The position numbers and the translations under genes are program-made. Positions 53,468 through 62,357 of a stretch of 64,000 nt of DNA are shown one piece after another. A model generated the notes under the pieces. The model searched no databases. It was not told the origin of the DNA and was given only the letters and a program-made list of their open reading frames with translations. The DNA is from Chitinophaga pollutisoli (GTDB lineage: Bacteria > Bacteroidota > Bacteroidia > Chitinophagales > Chitinophagaceae): positions 496,001-560,000 of the forward strand of contig NZ_CP149822.1 of the NCBI RefSeq assembly GCF_038396755.1, read 5' to 3'. Position 1 is the stretch's first letter. Each line of letters begins with the position of its first letter.

Positions 53468-54202
53468 ATGCAATCATACGGCAATACCATCCTCATCACC
53501 GGCGGCGCCTCCGGCATAGGGCTCGCCATCGCCCGTCAGTTCCATGCGCGCCAGAACCGCATCATCCTGACCGGCCGCGATCCCGGTAAACTCGCCCGCG
53601 CAGCGGCTTCCCTTCCCGGCGTCTCCACCTTCCCCGCCGATCTTTCCGACCCCGCTTCCATCAAAACCCTATGTGACTACCTGGCCTCCGATCACCCCGG
53701 ATTAAACATCCTCGTGAACAACGCCGGCGTTCAATACGCCTACGACTTCCGGACGGGGCAAAACATTCCGCAAAACATACTATCGGAAACTGCCGTCAAC
53801 TTCCTTGCACCCCTGCAGCTCACCGCCCGCCTGCTCCCCTGCCTTTCCCGGCAAACGGCGGCAGCCGTCGTTTTCGTCAGCAGCGCGCTATACATCGCAC
53901 CCAAACGCTCCGCGCCTGTGTACTGCGCCACCAAATCGGCCATCCACACCTTCGCGCGGGCGCTCCGCTACCAGCTGGAAGGTTCACCGGTCAAGGTGTT
54001 TGACATTATCCCGCCCCTGGTGGACACCGCGATGACGGCCAGCCGCGCTTCCGGTAAAATAAGCCCCGATCATCTCGCCGCCACTTTCCTCCGCCTGTTC
54101 GAAAGTGATGTTTATGAACAACACATCGGTAAAGCCCGGCTGCTCCAACTACTGGCGCGCCTTTCGCCGGCACTGGCCGGCAGGATGCTGCGGAACGGAT
54201 AA
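53468..54202 (+). CDS. Short-chain dehydrogenase/reductase (DltE-like)
   Basis: 244-residue classical SDR: TGGASGIGLAIA (nucleotide-binding), NNAGVQYA, catalytic Ser in VFVSSALYIAP and YCATKSA (Tyr/Lys). C-terminal helices resemble the DltE group. Substrate unknown. Same strand as and downstream of the Crp-type regulator, ending at a bidirectional terminator. Confidence 0.92.
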   Translation: MQSYGNTILITGGASGIGLAIARQFHARQNRIILTGRDPGKLARAAASLPGVSTFPADLSDPASIKTLCDYLASDHPGLNILVNNAGVQYAYDFRTGQNIPQNILSETAVNFLAPLQLTARLLPCLSRQTAAAVVFVSSALYIAPKRSAPVYCATKSAIHTFARALRYQLEGSPVKVFDIIPPLVDTAMTASRASGKISPDHLAATFLRLFESDVYEQHIGKARLLQLLARLSPALAGRMLRNG

Positions 54203-54206
54203 AAAA

Positions 54207-54243
54207 GCAACGGCCGCCAGGTATTACTCCCGGCGGCCGTTGC
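54207..54243. terminator. Bidirectional terminator between SDR and tricorn-like genes
   Basis: Perfect 12-bp stem GCAACGGCCGCC (54207-54218) / GGCGGCCGTTGC (54232-54243), with A run before and AAAATTTT after. Confidence 0.9.
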
Positions 54244-54264
54244 CAAAATTTTATGCGAAGATGA

Positions 54265-57200
54265 TTACTTCACGCGAACCGGGTCGGCCGGTTTGGGCAC
54301 CGGCTTCCAGGTATTTGTTTTCAGTTCATCGAGCAGGATCTGCACCCCTTTCTCCAGTTGCGGATCGCGGCCTGCGATCACATCCGCCGGCGTTTGCTCT
54401 ACGTCAACATCAGGAGGCGTTCCCACGTTTTCGATGATCCAGTTGCCTTTGGTATCGTAAATCCCGAAGCTGGGTGAAGTTACGTAACCGCCATCGATCA
54501 GCGAAGGATAACCGCTGATACCCACGAGGATGCCCATCGTGCGCTTGCCGACCAGCTTGCCGAGTTTCCTGTAGTTGAACATCCAGGGCATCATATCCCC
54601 GCCGGAGCCTGCGTATTCGTTGATCAGCATTGCCTTCGGGCCATAGATGCCGTTACCCGGCGTGGTGAAGCTGCGGCCGTCGCGTACACCCCAATAGCTC
54701 ATCACATCGCGGTTCAGGACGTCGATGATATAATCAGCAACGGAACCTCCGCCGTTAAATCGTTCGTCGAGCAGGAGCGCTTTCTTGTCGGCCTGCGCGT
54801 AGTAGTAGCGGTTGAAGGATTCGTAACCGTCGCGGCCGGTATTGATCATGTGCAGGTAAGCGATTTTGCCGCCGCTGAGCTGATCCACTTTCCGGCGGTT
54901 GCCTTCTACCCAATCCACATACCGCAACCCGTTTTCCGCGCCTGCGCTCACCGGCACTACCACGATATCGCGCGCGCCCGATTCAGAAGCGGCGCTGTTT
55001 ACCTTCAGTGTCACCTGTTTGCCGGATTTGTTCTGCAGCAGTTCGTGAATGCTGGTGCTTGCGGTCAGCGGCACCCCGTTCACCGCCAGGATATAATCAC
55101 CTTCCTTCACGTTCAGGCCGGGTACGGACAAGGGCGCCTTTGCCTCGGGGTTCCAGCTTTCGCCGGTGTAAATTTTGGCAATACGGTAACGGCCGTCTAC
55201 GATCTCGTAATCCGCACCCAGCAGCCCCACGTTCACGCTGGGACCGGAAGGCATGTCGCCCAGGCCCACGTAATTGTGCCCAACCACCATTTCGCTCATC
55301 ATTTCGTTGAGAAGATAAGTGAGGTCCGCACGGCTGCTCACATGGGGCAACAGCGCTTCGTATTTCTTCTTGTTGGCATCCCAATCCACGCCGTGCATGT
55401 TTTTCACGTAGAAGAAATCCTTCTCGATCTTATACACTTCGTCGAAAATCTGTTTCCATTCCGCTGCGGGATCGATGTAAACGGACACATTGGACATGTC
55501 CACTTTCCCTTCTCCCGGACCCGGTTTGCGCCCCGCATCCACAATCTGGAAATTGTTGCCGCCACCGGCGATCAGCATCTTCTTACCGTCGGCGCTGATC
55601 ATATATCCCGCACCTTTGGTAAAGGTTTCAGTTTTCCTTTCTTTCAGATCGAAGTATTTGATTTCTGATCCGTCGGTAAAGAATACTTTATCTTTCACCG
55701 CACCATTCACGCCGAAGATACGCCCAGCCGTTACCGGCAACGCAACTGTCCGCGCCTGGATGCCTTCCGGATCTACAGCCACGGCTACGGCGGGTTTGGT
55801 GGAGTCTTTCTTTTTGTCTTTGTCCGCATCTTTCTGTTCGGATTTCACCGTTTCTTCGTCGCTCTCGGGTGCAAAGGGCGTGGGCGTGTCTTTCGACAGG
55901 ATAGCCGCATACAGGCTGGATTGCGCATTGCGGTCGTAGGTCTGCATGTGCAGCCCGCTGAGGCCCGCGCCGCTGTTGGTGCTGGCGGGGAAGAAGAGAT
56001 ATTTCCCGTCGGCGCTGAACGAGGGCGAACCCGCATCGCTCATACCGTCGCTTACCCGGTGCGTTTTACCGGACGCCACTTCGTACATAAACACGGCATC
56101 AAACCCGTTTTCTTCCGCGTTCAGGAAAGCGATCCATTTGGAATCCGTTGACCACGCCGGCTGGAATACGTTGGAGCTGCCCGAAGGGATGGAACCATTG
56201 GCATAGGTCGCCACTTTCGTCACTTTGCGGCTAGCCACATCGAGCACAAAGAGATGGAAGTGCGCGTCGCTGAAAACGATCTTCTTGCTGTCGGGCGACC
56301 AGGTCAAACCAAAGTAGTACACGGTTTTACCCAGTTCGATCTCGACGGGTTTGTCCATCGCCTTCTGATCGCGCAGGATGAGTTTGTAATTGCCGTCTTT
56401 ATCCGAGATATAGGAAATATACTTCCCGTCGGGCGACCAGGCGGGAAGGCGCTCGTGGGTGCCGGGAGAATTGGAGATGTTGCGCACATCCCCTTTTTCC
56501 TTAGGAACAGAAAGGATTTCGCCGCGCCCTTGCACAAGAAGCCTCGCGCCGGTGGGCGACAGGAAAGCGCCGCCAAACTGGTTCAGTTGTTCGTAGCGGG
56601 GGCGTTTGGATGGAATGTCTGTCCGGATGGTCACGGAAAGATCGGTCACCTTGCCGCTGGCGGGCTCCAGGAGGTGAAGGGTGCCTGCCTGTTCGAAGGC
56701 GAGGGTTTTGCCGTCGCCGGTGAGCGACTTCACGTCGTCGGTTTTGTATTGCGTAACCTGCGTCACCTGCTTCGAATCGGTATCGTACCGGAAAACGTTC
56801 ATGGTATGATTGCGGTCGCTGAGGAAGTAGACGCTTTTGCCGATCCATGTGGGGCGGATGTTGTTGGCATTGCCGCCGGGAATTTCCTCGATCTGGTTAC
56901 TGGTATGATTGAAGATCCAGATGCGGGGTGCGTAACCGCCGCGGTAGCGTTTGAAAGGACGAAAGACGGAACCGCCTTCGGTGGGGTCCGGGTTCTTGAT
57001 ATAAGCGGTAAACTTACCATCGGGCGATACGGCGCCCTGGGTGGCTTCCGGAATCCGATGATGCGGTTGTTGCAGCCCGCCGTTCACGCTCACGGAGTAA
57101 AGGCGCATGGTCCTGGCCGTGGGCGATTCCATGCCGGATGCGTAAAGGATGTGTTCGTTATCGATCCATCCCCGCACGATTTCCGAGGACGGATGCCAGG

Positions 57201-57516
57201 TAATGCGGCGGGGCTCGCCGCCTTCTATGGGAACGATGTATACGTCGGTATTACCATCGTAGTTGCCGGTGAACGCCACCCATTTGCCGTCGGGCGAAAT
57301 GTGCGGATCCTGTTCGAATGCCGGGTTAACGGTAAGCCGCTGCGGTGCGGAACCGTCGCGGTTGGCGGCCCAGATATCACCGCCATACATGAATGCCACG
57401 TGCCGGGCACTGACAGACGGGTTGCGGAGCAGCCTGGTAGGGCTTTGCGCCATGGTGACGGAAGCGCCGGCCAGCAGGAAGGCGCCGGCGGCGAGGAAAA
57501 TGCTTTTCTGTATCAT
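54265..57516 (-). CDS. Tricorn protease-like S41 peptidase
   Basis: 1083-residue exported peptidase. Signal peptide (MIQKSIFLAAGAFLLAG..., MAQ), two WD40-like beta-propellers (about 30-640; repeats such as ISPDGKWVAFTG and WSPDGKYISYISDKDG), a Tricorn C1 helical region, PDZ domain about 770-850 (LSVPGLNVKEGDYILAVNG) and S41 core about 860-1060 with NEYAGSGGDMMPWMF (nucleophile Ser). Domain order equals archaeal/bacterial tricorn. Expected to degrade peptides in the periplasm. ATG at 57516 starts the signal peptide; the frame extends to 57663. Confidence 0.92.
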   Translation of the reverse strand: MIQKSIFLAAGAFLLAGASVTMAQSPTRLLRNPSVSARHVAFMYGGDIWAANRDGSAPQRLTVNPAFEQDPHISPDGKWVAFTGNYDGNTDVYIVPIEGGEPRRITWHPSSEIVRGWIDNEHILYASGMESPTARTMRLYSVSVNGGLQQPHHRIPEATQGAVSPDGKFTAYIKNPDPTEGGSVFRPFKRYRGGYAPRIWIFNHTSNQIEEIPGGNANNIRPTWIGKSVYFLSDRNHTMNVFRYDTDSKQVTQVTQYKTDDVKSLTGDGKTLAFEQAGTLHLLEPASGKVTDLSVTIRTDIPSKRPRYEQLNQFGGAFLSPTGARLLVQGRGEILSVPKEKGDVRNISNSPGTHERLPAWSPDGKYISYISDKDGNYKLILRDQKAMDKPVEIELGKTVYYFGLTWSPDSKKIVFSDAHFHLFVLDVASRKVTKVATYANGSIPSGSSNVFQPAWSTDSKWIAFLNAEENGFDAVFMYEVASGKTHRVSDGMSDAGSPSFSADGKYLFFPASTNSGAGLSGLHMQTYDRNAQSSLYAAILSKDTPTPFAPESDEETVKSEQKDADKDKKKDSTKPAVAVAVDPEGIQARTVALPVTAGRIFGVNGAVKDKVFFTDGSEIKYFDLKERKTETFTKGAGYMISADGKKMLIAGGGNNFQIVDAGRKPGPGEGKVDMSNVSVYIDPAAEWKQIFDEVYKIEKDFFYVKNMHGVDWDANKKKYEALLPHVSSRADLTYLLNEMMSEMVVGHNYVGLGDMPSGPSVNVGLLGADYEIVDGRYRIAKIYTGESWNPEAKAPLSVPGLNVKEGDYILAVNGVPLTASTSIHELLQNKSGKQVTLKVNSAASESGARDIVVVPVSAGAENGLRYVDWVEGNRRKVDQLSGGKIAYLHMINTGRDGYESFNRYYYAQADKKALLLDERFNGGGSVADYIIDVLNRDVMSYWGVRDGRSFTTPGNGIYGPKAMLINEYAGSGGDMMPWMFNYRKLGKLVGKRTMGILVGISGYPSLIDGGYVTSPSFGIYDTKGNWIIENVGTPPDVDVEQTPADVIAGRDPQLEKGVQILLDELKTNTWKPVPKPADPVRVK

Positions 57517-57611
57517 AAGCAGACTTGGGTTTAGAAAATGCCGCGTATAGAACGGCAATAGCGCAAAATAAAGGAAAAATCCCAAGTCCGGCAGACCGTC
57601 TGTACAAAAAC

Positions 57612-57652
57612 AAAAAAGTTGCCGCACCACCGGCTGGGCGGGGTACGGCAAT
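57612..57652 (-). terminator. Terminator of the ferritin-like gene pair
   Basis: TTGCCG (57619-57624) pairs with CGGCAA (57646-57651) with inner GC pairing; on the minus strand it is followed by CTTTTTTG. Located 18 bases past the ferritin-like stop. Confidence 0.65.
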
Positions 57653-57669
57653 ATGGAAAACACAAATGG

Positions 57670-58512
57670 TTACACGATGAAGGGATCCACGATGGCGAGG
57701 ACGGCCGCTTTATCCAGTGGCTCGTCGAACGCTTCGGAGGCGGCCGCGGCGCTTACGCCGGTGCCGTTGATGCCGATGATGTTGATTTCGGCCTGTGTGG
57801 TGAGGTCTTCACCGTTGTAACTGGCCTGCACGGCGTCGCCGATGCCGGCGGTATCTTTCCCGGTGATCCAGGGTTTGATGGCGGTGTTGGACAGGAGGTT
57901 CCTGCGCATGTATCGGATGTGGGCGGCGTGGCGCGCCTCGGCGCTGTGGATTTTCAGCGCGGCCGTCAGCACTTCGTTGCTGGAAATGAGCGCGCCGGCC
58001 TGTCCTTTATAGGCGCGAACGCCCGTGTCTTCAAACGTTTGGGCCACGGCGAGGAAGAGCGGGTAATTGGAAAATACGCCTTTGAACGGGCCGTTCCCGC
58101 TGCCGTTACCCGCCGTAAAATCGAATACCGGCTTGGCGACGGGCGTGGCGCCGAGGGTGGTGATGGTATTTTTCAGCAGCGTTACGTGTGCGTTTTCATG
58201 ATCGCGGATGGTGGCGATGGCGCCAGTGGGCGGGCCGGCGGGCACCAGGCCGGGTGCGGCGGCGCCGAGGGTGTAGAACTCGGCTTCGAGGTATTCGAGC
58301 GTGAGTGCGAATTGCAGCACTTCCACGATGGCGCCGGTGGATTGCCCGTATGCTTTTTTGAACAGGCTTCCCAGGGCGAAGGGGATAGCCGCGAGCGCCA
58401 GCTTTCCTCCAATGCCAGCCAGCCCTTTGATGGCGGAGCGTCGGTTGCTGAGGCGTTCGTGGAGTTCGGGATCCTGCTGCTCGAGGTTCGTAATGATATG
58501 TTCGATGTTCAT
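57670..58512 (-). CDS. Ferritin-like domain protein with Tat-type leader
   Basis: 280 residues. N-terminus holds SNRRSAIKGLAGIGG and a hydrophobic run to AYGQ, consistent with twin-arginine export. Mature domain is ferritin_2/Rds1-like: LTLEYLEAEFYTLG, IRDHENAHVTLLKNT (ExxH), FEDTGVRAYKGQAG and HSAEARHAAHIRYMRR (second ExxH), i.e. a four-helix bundle with a possible di-metal site. Follows a paralogous gene by 15 bases. Function unknown. Confidence 0.87.
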   Translation of the reverse strand: MNIEHIITNLEQQDPELHERLSNRRSAIKGLAGIGGKLALAAIPFALGSLFKKAYGQSTGAIVEVLQFALTLEYLEAEFYTLGAAAPGLVPAGPPTGAIATIRDHENAHVTLLKNTITTLGATPVAKPVFDFTAGNGSGNGPFKGVFSNYPLFLAVAQTFEDTGVRAYKGQAGALISSNEVLTAALKIHSAEARHAAHIRYMRRNLLSNTAIKPWITGKDTAGIGDAVQASYNGEDLTTQAEINIIGINGTGVSAAAASEAFDEPLDKAAVLAIVDPFIV

Positions 58513-58527
58513 GTTTCCGGTTTTAGA

Positions 58528-59232
58528 TCAGGAAGTAGGAAGATTGGATGCGTTGATCTTCGATTTGAGGAAGCCAGCGGCTACTTTGAGCACTTCGGGC
58601 GGATCGAGGGAGAGGTCGAGCCCGTTGGCGTCCACGGCTGTGTTGTCGGCGAAGGAACCGTTGCTGATGAGATCGCGGATCATAGCGGCATGGCGCGCTT
58701 CCACCGACACGATCTTGCCTGCGAGTAGTAAATACGCGCCTTCGGTGATGAGTTTTCCCGCGCCGTTGTAAGCGGATACACCAAGATCCTCGAAGGCTTT
58801 AGCGGTGCCAAGGACACTAGCCCTGCTGTTGAAATCGATCTTGCTGAAATCCACTTCCAGTGAGGGAATGGCTTTGTTCCCGAGGGCGTTGCGGAAGAAT
58901 TCGCGGTGGGCGATTTCATGGTCGCGGATGTCGTTGAGGAATTGTTGCTCGATGGCAGTGGCACCACTGAAGAAGGTTTGCGTAACCCGGGTGTAGAATG
59001 CGGCCTCGAGTTGTTCGAGCGCATAAGCATAGTTCAGGATGCCAATGTCTCCGCTGCCGAGGTTAATACCGTTGTCGGGCATCGGGTTATCGTCGTTGGA
59101 ACAGGCATGCATCAGCGTGGCCGCAGCAGCGGTTCCCGCGAAAAGCGAGAGAAACCGCCGGCGCTGCTGGCCTTTCGTTGATAACATGGCATGGCCCTTC
59201 TGTTCCTCTGGAACATTTAGTTTTTCAACCAT
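58528..59232 (-). CDS. Ferritin-like domain lipoprotein with Tat-type leader
   Basis: 234 residues. QQRRRFLSLFAGTAAAATLMHACSNDD combines an RRRFL twin-arginine-like motif with a lipobox, suggesting folded export followed by lipidation. The mature domain repeats the di-metal pattern: LEQLEAAFYTRV, IRDHEIAHREFFRNAL and VEARHAAMIRDL. Paralogue of the next gene; the pair is probably one operon. Start may alternatively be the Met at 59187. Confidence 0.85.
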   Translation of the reverse strand: MVEKLNVPEEQKGHAMLSTKGQQRRRFLSLFAGTAAAATLMHACSNDDNPMPDNGINLGSGDIGILNYAYALEQLEAAFYTRVTQTFFSGATAIEQQFLNDIRDHEIAHREFFRNALGNKAIPSLEVDFSKIDFNSRASVLGTAKAFEDLGVSAYNGAGKLITEGAYLLLAGKIVSVEARHAAMIRDLISNGSFADNTAVDANGLDLSLDPPEVLKVAAGFLKSKINASNLPTS

Positions 59233-59372
59233 AGAATCTTTGTTTATGGGTAATTAAGAAAGGTTACTGCTCAGTAAATGGATTTGGATGTTGTACATGG
59301 AGATATACGCGGCGTAATTACAATTGGTTTTTATAACACAAAAGTTTTTTTTACAACAGTTGCTAAAAAAGA

Positions 59373-59400
59373 CAAGCCCGCTTCTCAAAAAGCGGGCTTG
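59373..59400 (-). terminator. Terminator of the nuo operon
   Basis: CAAGCCCGCTT (59373-59383) pairs with AAGCGGGCTTG (59390-59400), 20 bases past the nuoN stop; on the minus strand it is followed by TCTTTTTTAG. Confidence 0.85.
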
Positions 59401-59420
59401 CATCACATGTAACAGTTACC

Positions 59421-60851
59421 TCATCCCATCGTCAGCATCATATCGCGAATCACAGCGATGAGAGCAGACGGGTAGATGCCGAGCCATAACAAAAGGGCCA
59501 TCAACGCCGACAGCGCAAACATACCGAAAAACGGGAGCCGCCTGCGCACCACCGCGCCCTCCTGCGGCTGGAACATCACCGCCACCAGGCGTATATAATA
59601 AAACAAACCGATCACACTATTCACCACCAGCAAAGCCAACAGCAGCCAAAGCCCCGCATTCACGCCGGCGGCCACTACGTAAAACTTGCCGATGAAACCC
59701 GCGGTCAGCGGAATCCCCGCGAGCGACAATAACATCGCGGTGAAAATGGCCGCCAGCCAAGGTTGCCGCCAGAACAAGCCGCTGAAGTCTTCCAGCATTT
59801 CCGCGTCATCTTTTTCATCACTGAGCATGGCCAGCACGCCGAAAGCCCCAATGCTGGTGATTACGTAAGCCACCAGGTAAAACATCACCGCCTCCTGCCC
59901 CGCTTCCATGCCCGCCAAAAAAGCGATGAGGATGTATCCCATGTGCGAAATGGAGGAATATGCGAGCAGGCGCTTCACATTACGCTGCATCAGCGCCAAC
60001 CAGTTACCGGCAAACATGCTCGCCATGGCGATAATGGCGAGCACCCACCATAGTATCGTGTATTCATATCCATTTACATCCCGGTAAAACCGCATGAGCA
60101 ATACCAACATGCTGCCTTTCGAAACCGTGGCGATATAGGCGGCCACAGGCAGCGGGGCGCCCTCGTAGATATCCGGCGCCCACATATGAAAAGGCACGAT
60201 CCCCAATTTGAAACCTACGCCTATCAGCATCAACCCGAAACCCGCCACCACCGTCATCGGCGCCTGGGAGATCCCCGCCAGGTATTGCCCTATCCCCACG
60301 AAATCCATCGTGCCGGCTTCGGCATATACCAATGCCATCCCGAATAAAAGGAAGGCGGAAGATAACGCCGCGAGCAAGAGATATTTGACCCCTGCTTCGT
60401 CTGACCGCTCGCGGGCGCGCAAATACGCGATCAGCCCGTACAGGCTGATGCTCATCGTTTCCAGCCCGAGAAACAGCGAAACGAAATGCCGGCTCATCAG
60501 CAACACCAACCCTCCCACCGTGGCGAGCAGCAACAAGATGTAGTATTCTTCCTTCCGCTCTTCCCGTTGCTCAAAATAATTGAACGACAGCAGCAACACG
60601 CTCAATCCTGCCGCGAGTATCAACCCCGTATTGAAATCCGCAAATTTGTCCACCACAAAAAGTGGCGCAATCACATACGGCATCGTTCCAGGTTCACGAA
60701 AAAGCGCCAGCAACGCCACGATGAAAACGGTCACCGTGAAAGCATGCATCACCCGGTGATTGCGGCGCACCGCCACCAGCAGCATGGCGATCACGGAGGC
60801 GCCTCCGAGTATGAGGACGGGCAGCAGGGCCATCAGATCATTCGTGGTCAT
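59421..60851 (-). CDS. nuoN: NADH-quinone oxidoreductase subunit N
   Basis: 476-residue antiporter-like membrane subunit of complex I, about 14 helices, proton translocation. Contains YYILLLLATVGGLVLLMSRHFVSLFLGLE (conserved Glu), GVGFKLGIVPFHMWAPDIYEGAPLPVAAYIA (conserved Lys and the WxPDxY signature) and YSSISHMGYILI. Last gene of the nuoL-M-N series, 8 bases after nuoM. Confidence 0.96.
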   Translation of the reverse strand: MTTNDLMALLPVLILGGASVIAMLLVAVRRNHRVMHAFTVTVFIVALLALFREPGTMPYVIAPLFVVDKFADFNTGLILAAGLSVLLLSFNYFEQREERKEEYYILLLLATVGGLVLLMSRHFVSLFLGLETMSISLYGLIAYLRARERSDEAGVKYLLLAALSSAFLLFGMALVYAEAGTMDFVGIGQYLAGISQAPMTVVAGFGLMLIGVGFKLGIVPFHMWAPDIYEGAPLPVAAYIATVSKGSMLVLLMRFYRDVNGYEYTILWWVLAIIAMASMFAGNWLALMQRNVKRLLAYSSISHMGYILIAFLAGMEAGQEAVMFYLVAYVITSIGAFGVLAMLSDEKDDAEMLEDFSGLFWRQPWLAAIFTAMLLSLAGIPLTAGFIGKFYVVAAGVNAGLWLLLALLVVNSVIGLFYYIRLVAVMFQPQEGAVVRRRLPFFGMFALSALMALLLWLGIYPSALIAVIRDMMLTMG

Positions 60852-60859
60852 ACAGTCAA

Positions 60860-62338
60860 TTATTTGTCTTTGTATTGAAATGCGACCACCGGCGCGGCTT
60901 TCGCGGCCGTATCGATCACGCGCTGGGGAAACAGTCCCAGCCAGATGATGGCGATCACCAGCGGCAGCAGCATCGCGGCTTCGCGGAAGGTCATATCCTT
61001 CAACCTGAATTCGCGCAGCGATATCCCGAAAAATACTTTCTGCATGATGCGCAGGCTATACACGGTTGCCACCACCAGTCCGATGGCCGCCAATACCGTA
61101 ATCCAGGAATTGGCCTGCCAACTGCCGGCCAGGATGAGGAACTCGGCAATAAAGTTCCCCAGTCCGGGCAAACCCAGAGATGCCATGACGAATACCATGG
61201 TGATGGTGCCTAATCCGGGCAACGCCGCCCATAGCCCGCCCATCTTCTCCAGCTCCCGCGTGTGGAGCCTTTCATACAGCACGCCCGCGATCATGAACAG
61301 CGCGCCCGTGCTGATGCCATGCGTGATCATCTGCATCACTACGCCCTGGTACGCCAGTTCATTAAACGCAAAAGCCCCCACCAGCACAAATCCCATGTGG
61401 CTCACGCTCGTGTAGGCCACCAGCCGCTTGAAATCCGTTTGCGCGTATGCGAGCTGTCCGCCATACAGGATGCCGATCGCCCCCATTAGCATGAACACAT
61501 CCGCAAAATAATGGCATGCTTCCGGGAACAGGGGCAATACGAAACGCAGGATCCCGTATGCGCCCGTCTTCAGGAGCAATCCCGCCAGTATCACCGATCC
61601 CGCGGTGGGTGCTTCGGTGTGCGCGTCAGGTAACCAAGTGTGGAAGGGAAACGCGGGCAGCTTGACGAGGAACGCCGCCATGAAACCCAGCATCAGCCAA
61701 CGGCCAAGTCCTTGTTCCATCGGTGTTTGCAACAGTTCGGCGTATGAAAAGGTATATACGCCAGTGGAAGCGCCATGCACGAAATACAATCCCAAAATGG
61801 AAAGCAGCATCAGCAAACCGCCGGCCTGGGTGAAGAGGAAAAACTTCAGCGAAGCGTACAACCTGCGGCCATGGCCCCAGATGCCGATGAGGAAATACAT
61901 GGGAATGAGCATTACTTCCCAGAAGAAGTAAAAAAGAAACAGGTCCATCACCAGGAATACTCCCGCGATACCACCGAGGACAAAGAGCAGGTTGAAATAG
62001 TAGAAGCCCGTCCGGTCGCGGATTTCCTCCCACGACACCAGCACCGCCAGCGACCCGAGGAAGAAAGTAAGCACGATCATGAGCAGTCCGAGGCCATCCA
62101 TCGCCAGGGAAAGGCTCACGCCGAACCGCGGCATCCAGGGTTGATGGTAGACGTACCGCCAGTCTGCTCCTACCACCGAGGCCGGCTCCGGCTGTATCCA
62201 GACGCCGGCGGCGAGTATCAGTCCGGCCAGCATTACGCCGAGCGCGATCCATCGCGGAAGCGTGGAATGCACGGCGGCGGAAGCCCAGGCCAGGAAGGCT
62301 CCTATCAGCGGCAAAAGAATGAATGTCAGCAGTATCAT
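60860..62338 (-). CDS. nuoM: NADH-quinone oxidoreductase subunit M
   Basis: 492-residue complex I antiporter-like subunit. LFLFYFFWEVMLIPMYFLIGIWGH (conserved Glu of helix 5), FLVKLPAFPFHTWLPDAHTEAPTAGSVILAG and LVAYTSVSHMGFVL. Nineteen bases downstream of nuoL, 8 upstream of nuoN, same strand. Confidence 0.97.
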   Translation of the reverse strand: MILLTFILLPLIGAFLAWASAAVHSTLPRWIALGVMLAGLILAAGVWIQPEPASVVGADWRYVYHQPWMPRFGVSLSLAMDGLGLLMIVLTFFLGSLAVLVSWEEIRDRTGFYYFNLLFVLGGIAGVFLVMDLFLFYFFWEVMLIPMYFLIGIWGHGRRLYASLKFFLFTQAGGLLMLLSILGLYFVHGASTGVYTFSYAELLQTPMEQGLGRWLMLGFMAAFLVKLPAFPFHTWLPDAHTEAPTAGSVILAGLLLKTGAYGILRFVLPLFPEACHYFADVFMLMGAIGILYGGQLAYAQTDFKRLVAYTSVSHMGFVLVGAFAFNELAYQGVVMQMITHGISTGALFMIAGVLYERLHTRELEKMGGLWAALPGLGTITMVFVMASLGLPGLGNFIAEFLILAGSWQANSWITVLAAIGLVVATVYSLRIMQKVFFGISLREFRLKDMTFREAAMLLPLVIAIIWLGLFPQRVIDTAAKAAPVVAFQYKDK

Positions 62339-62357
62339 GCCGAATCGTTTTTTTAGG

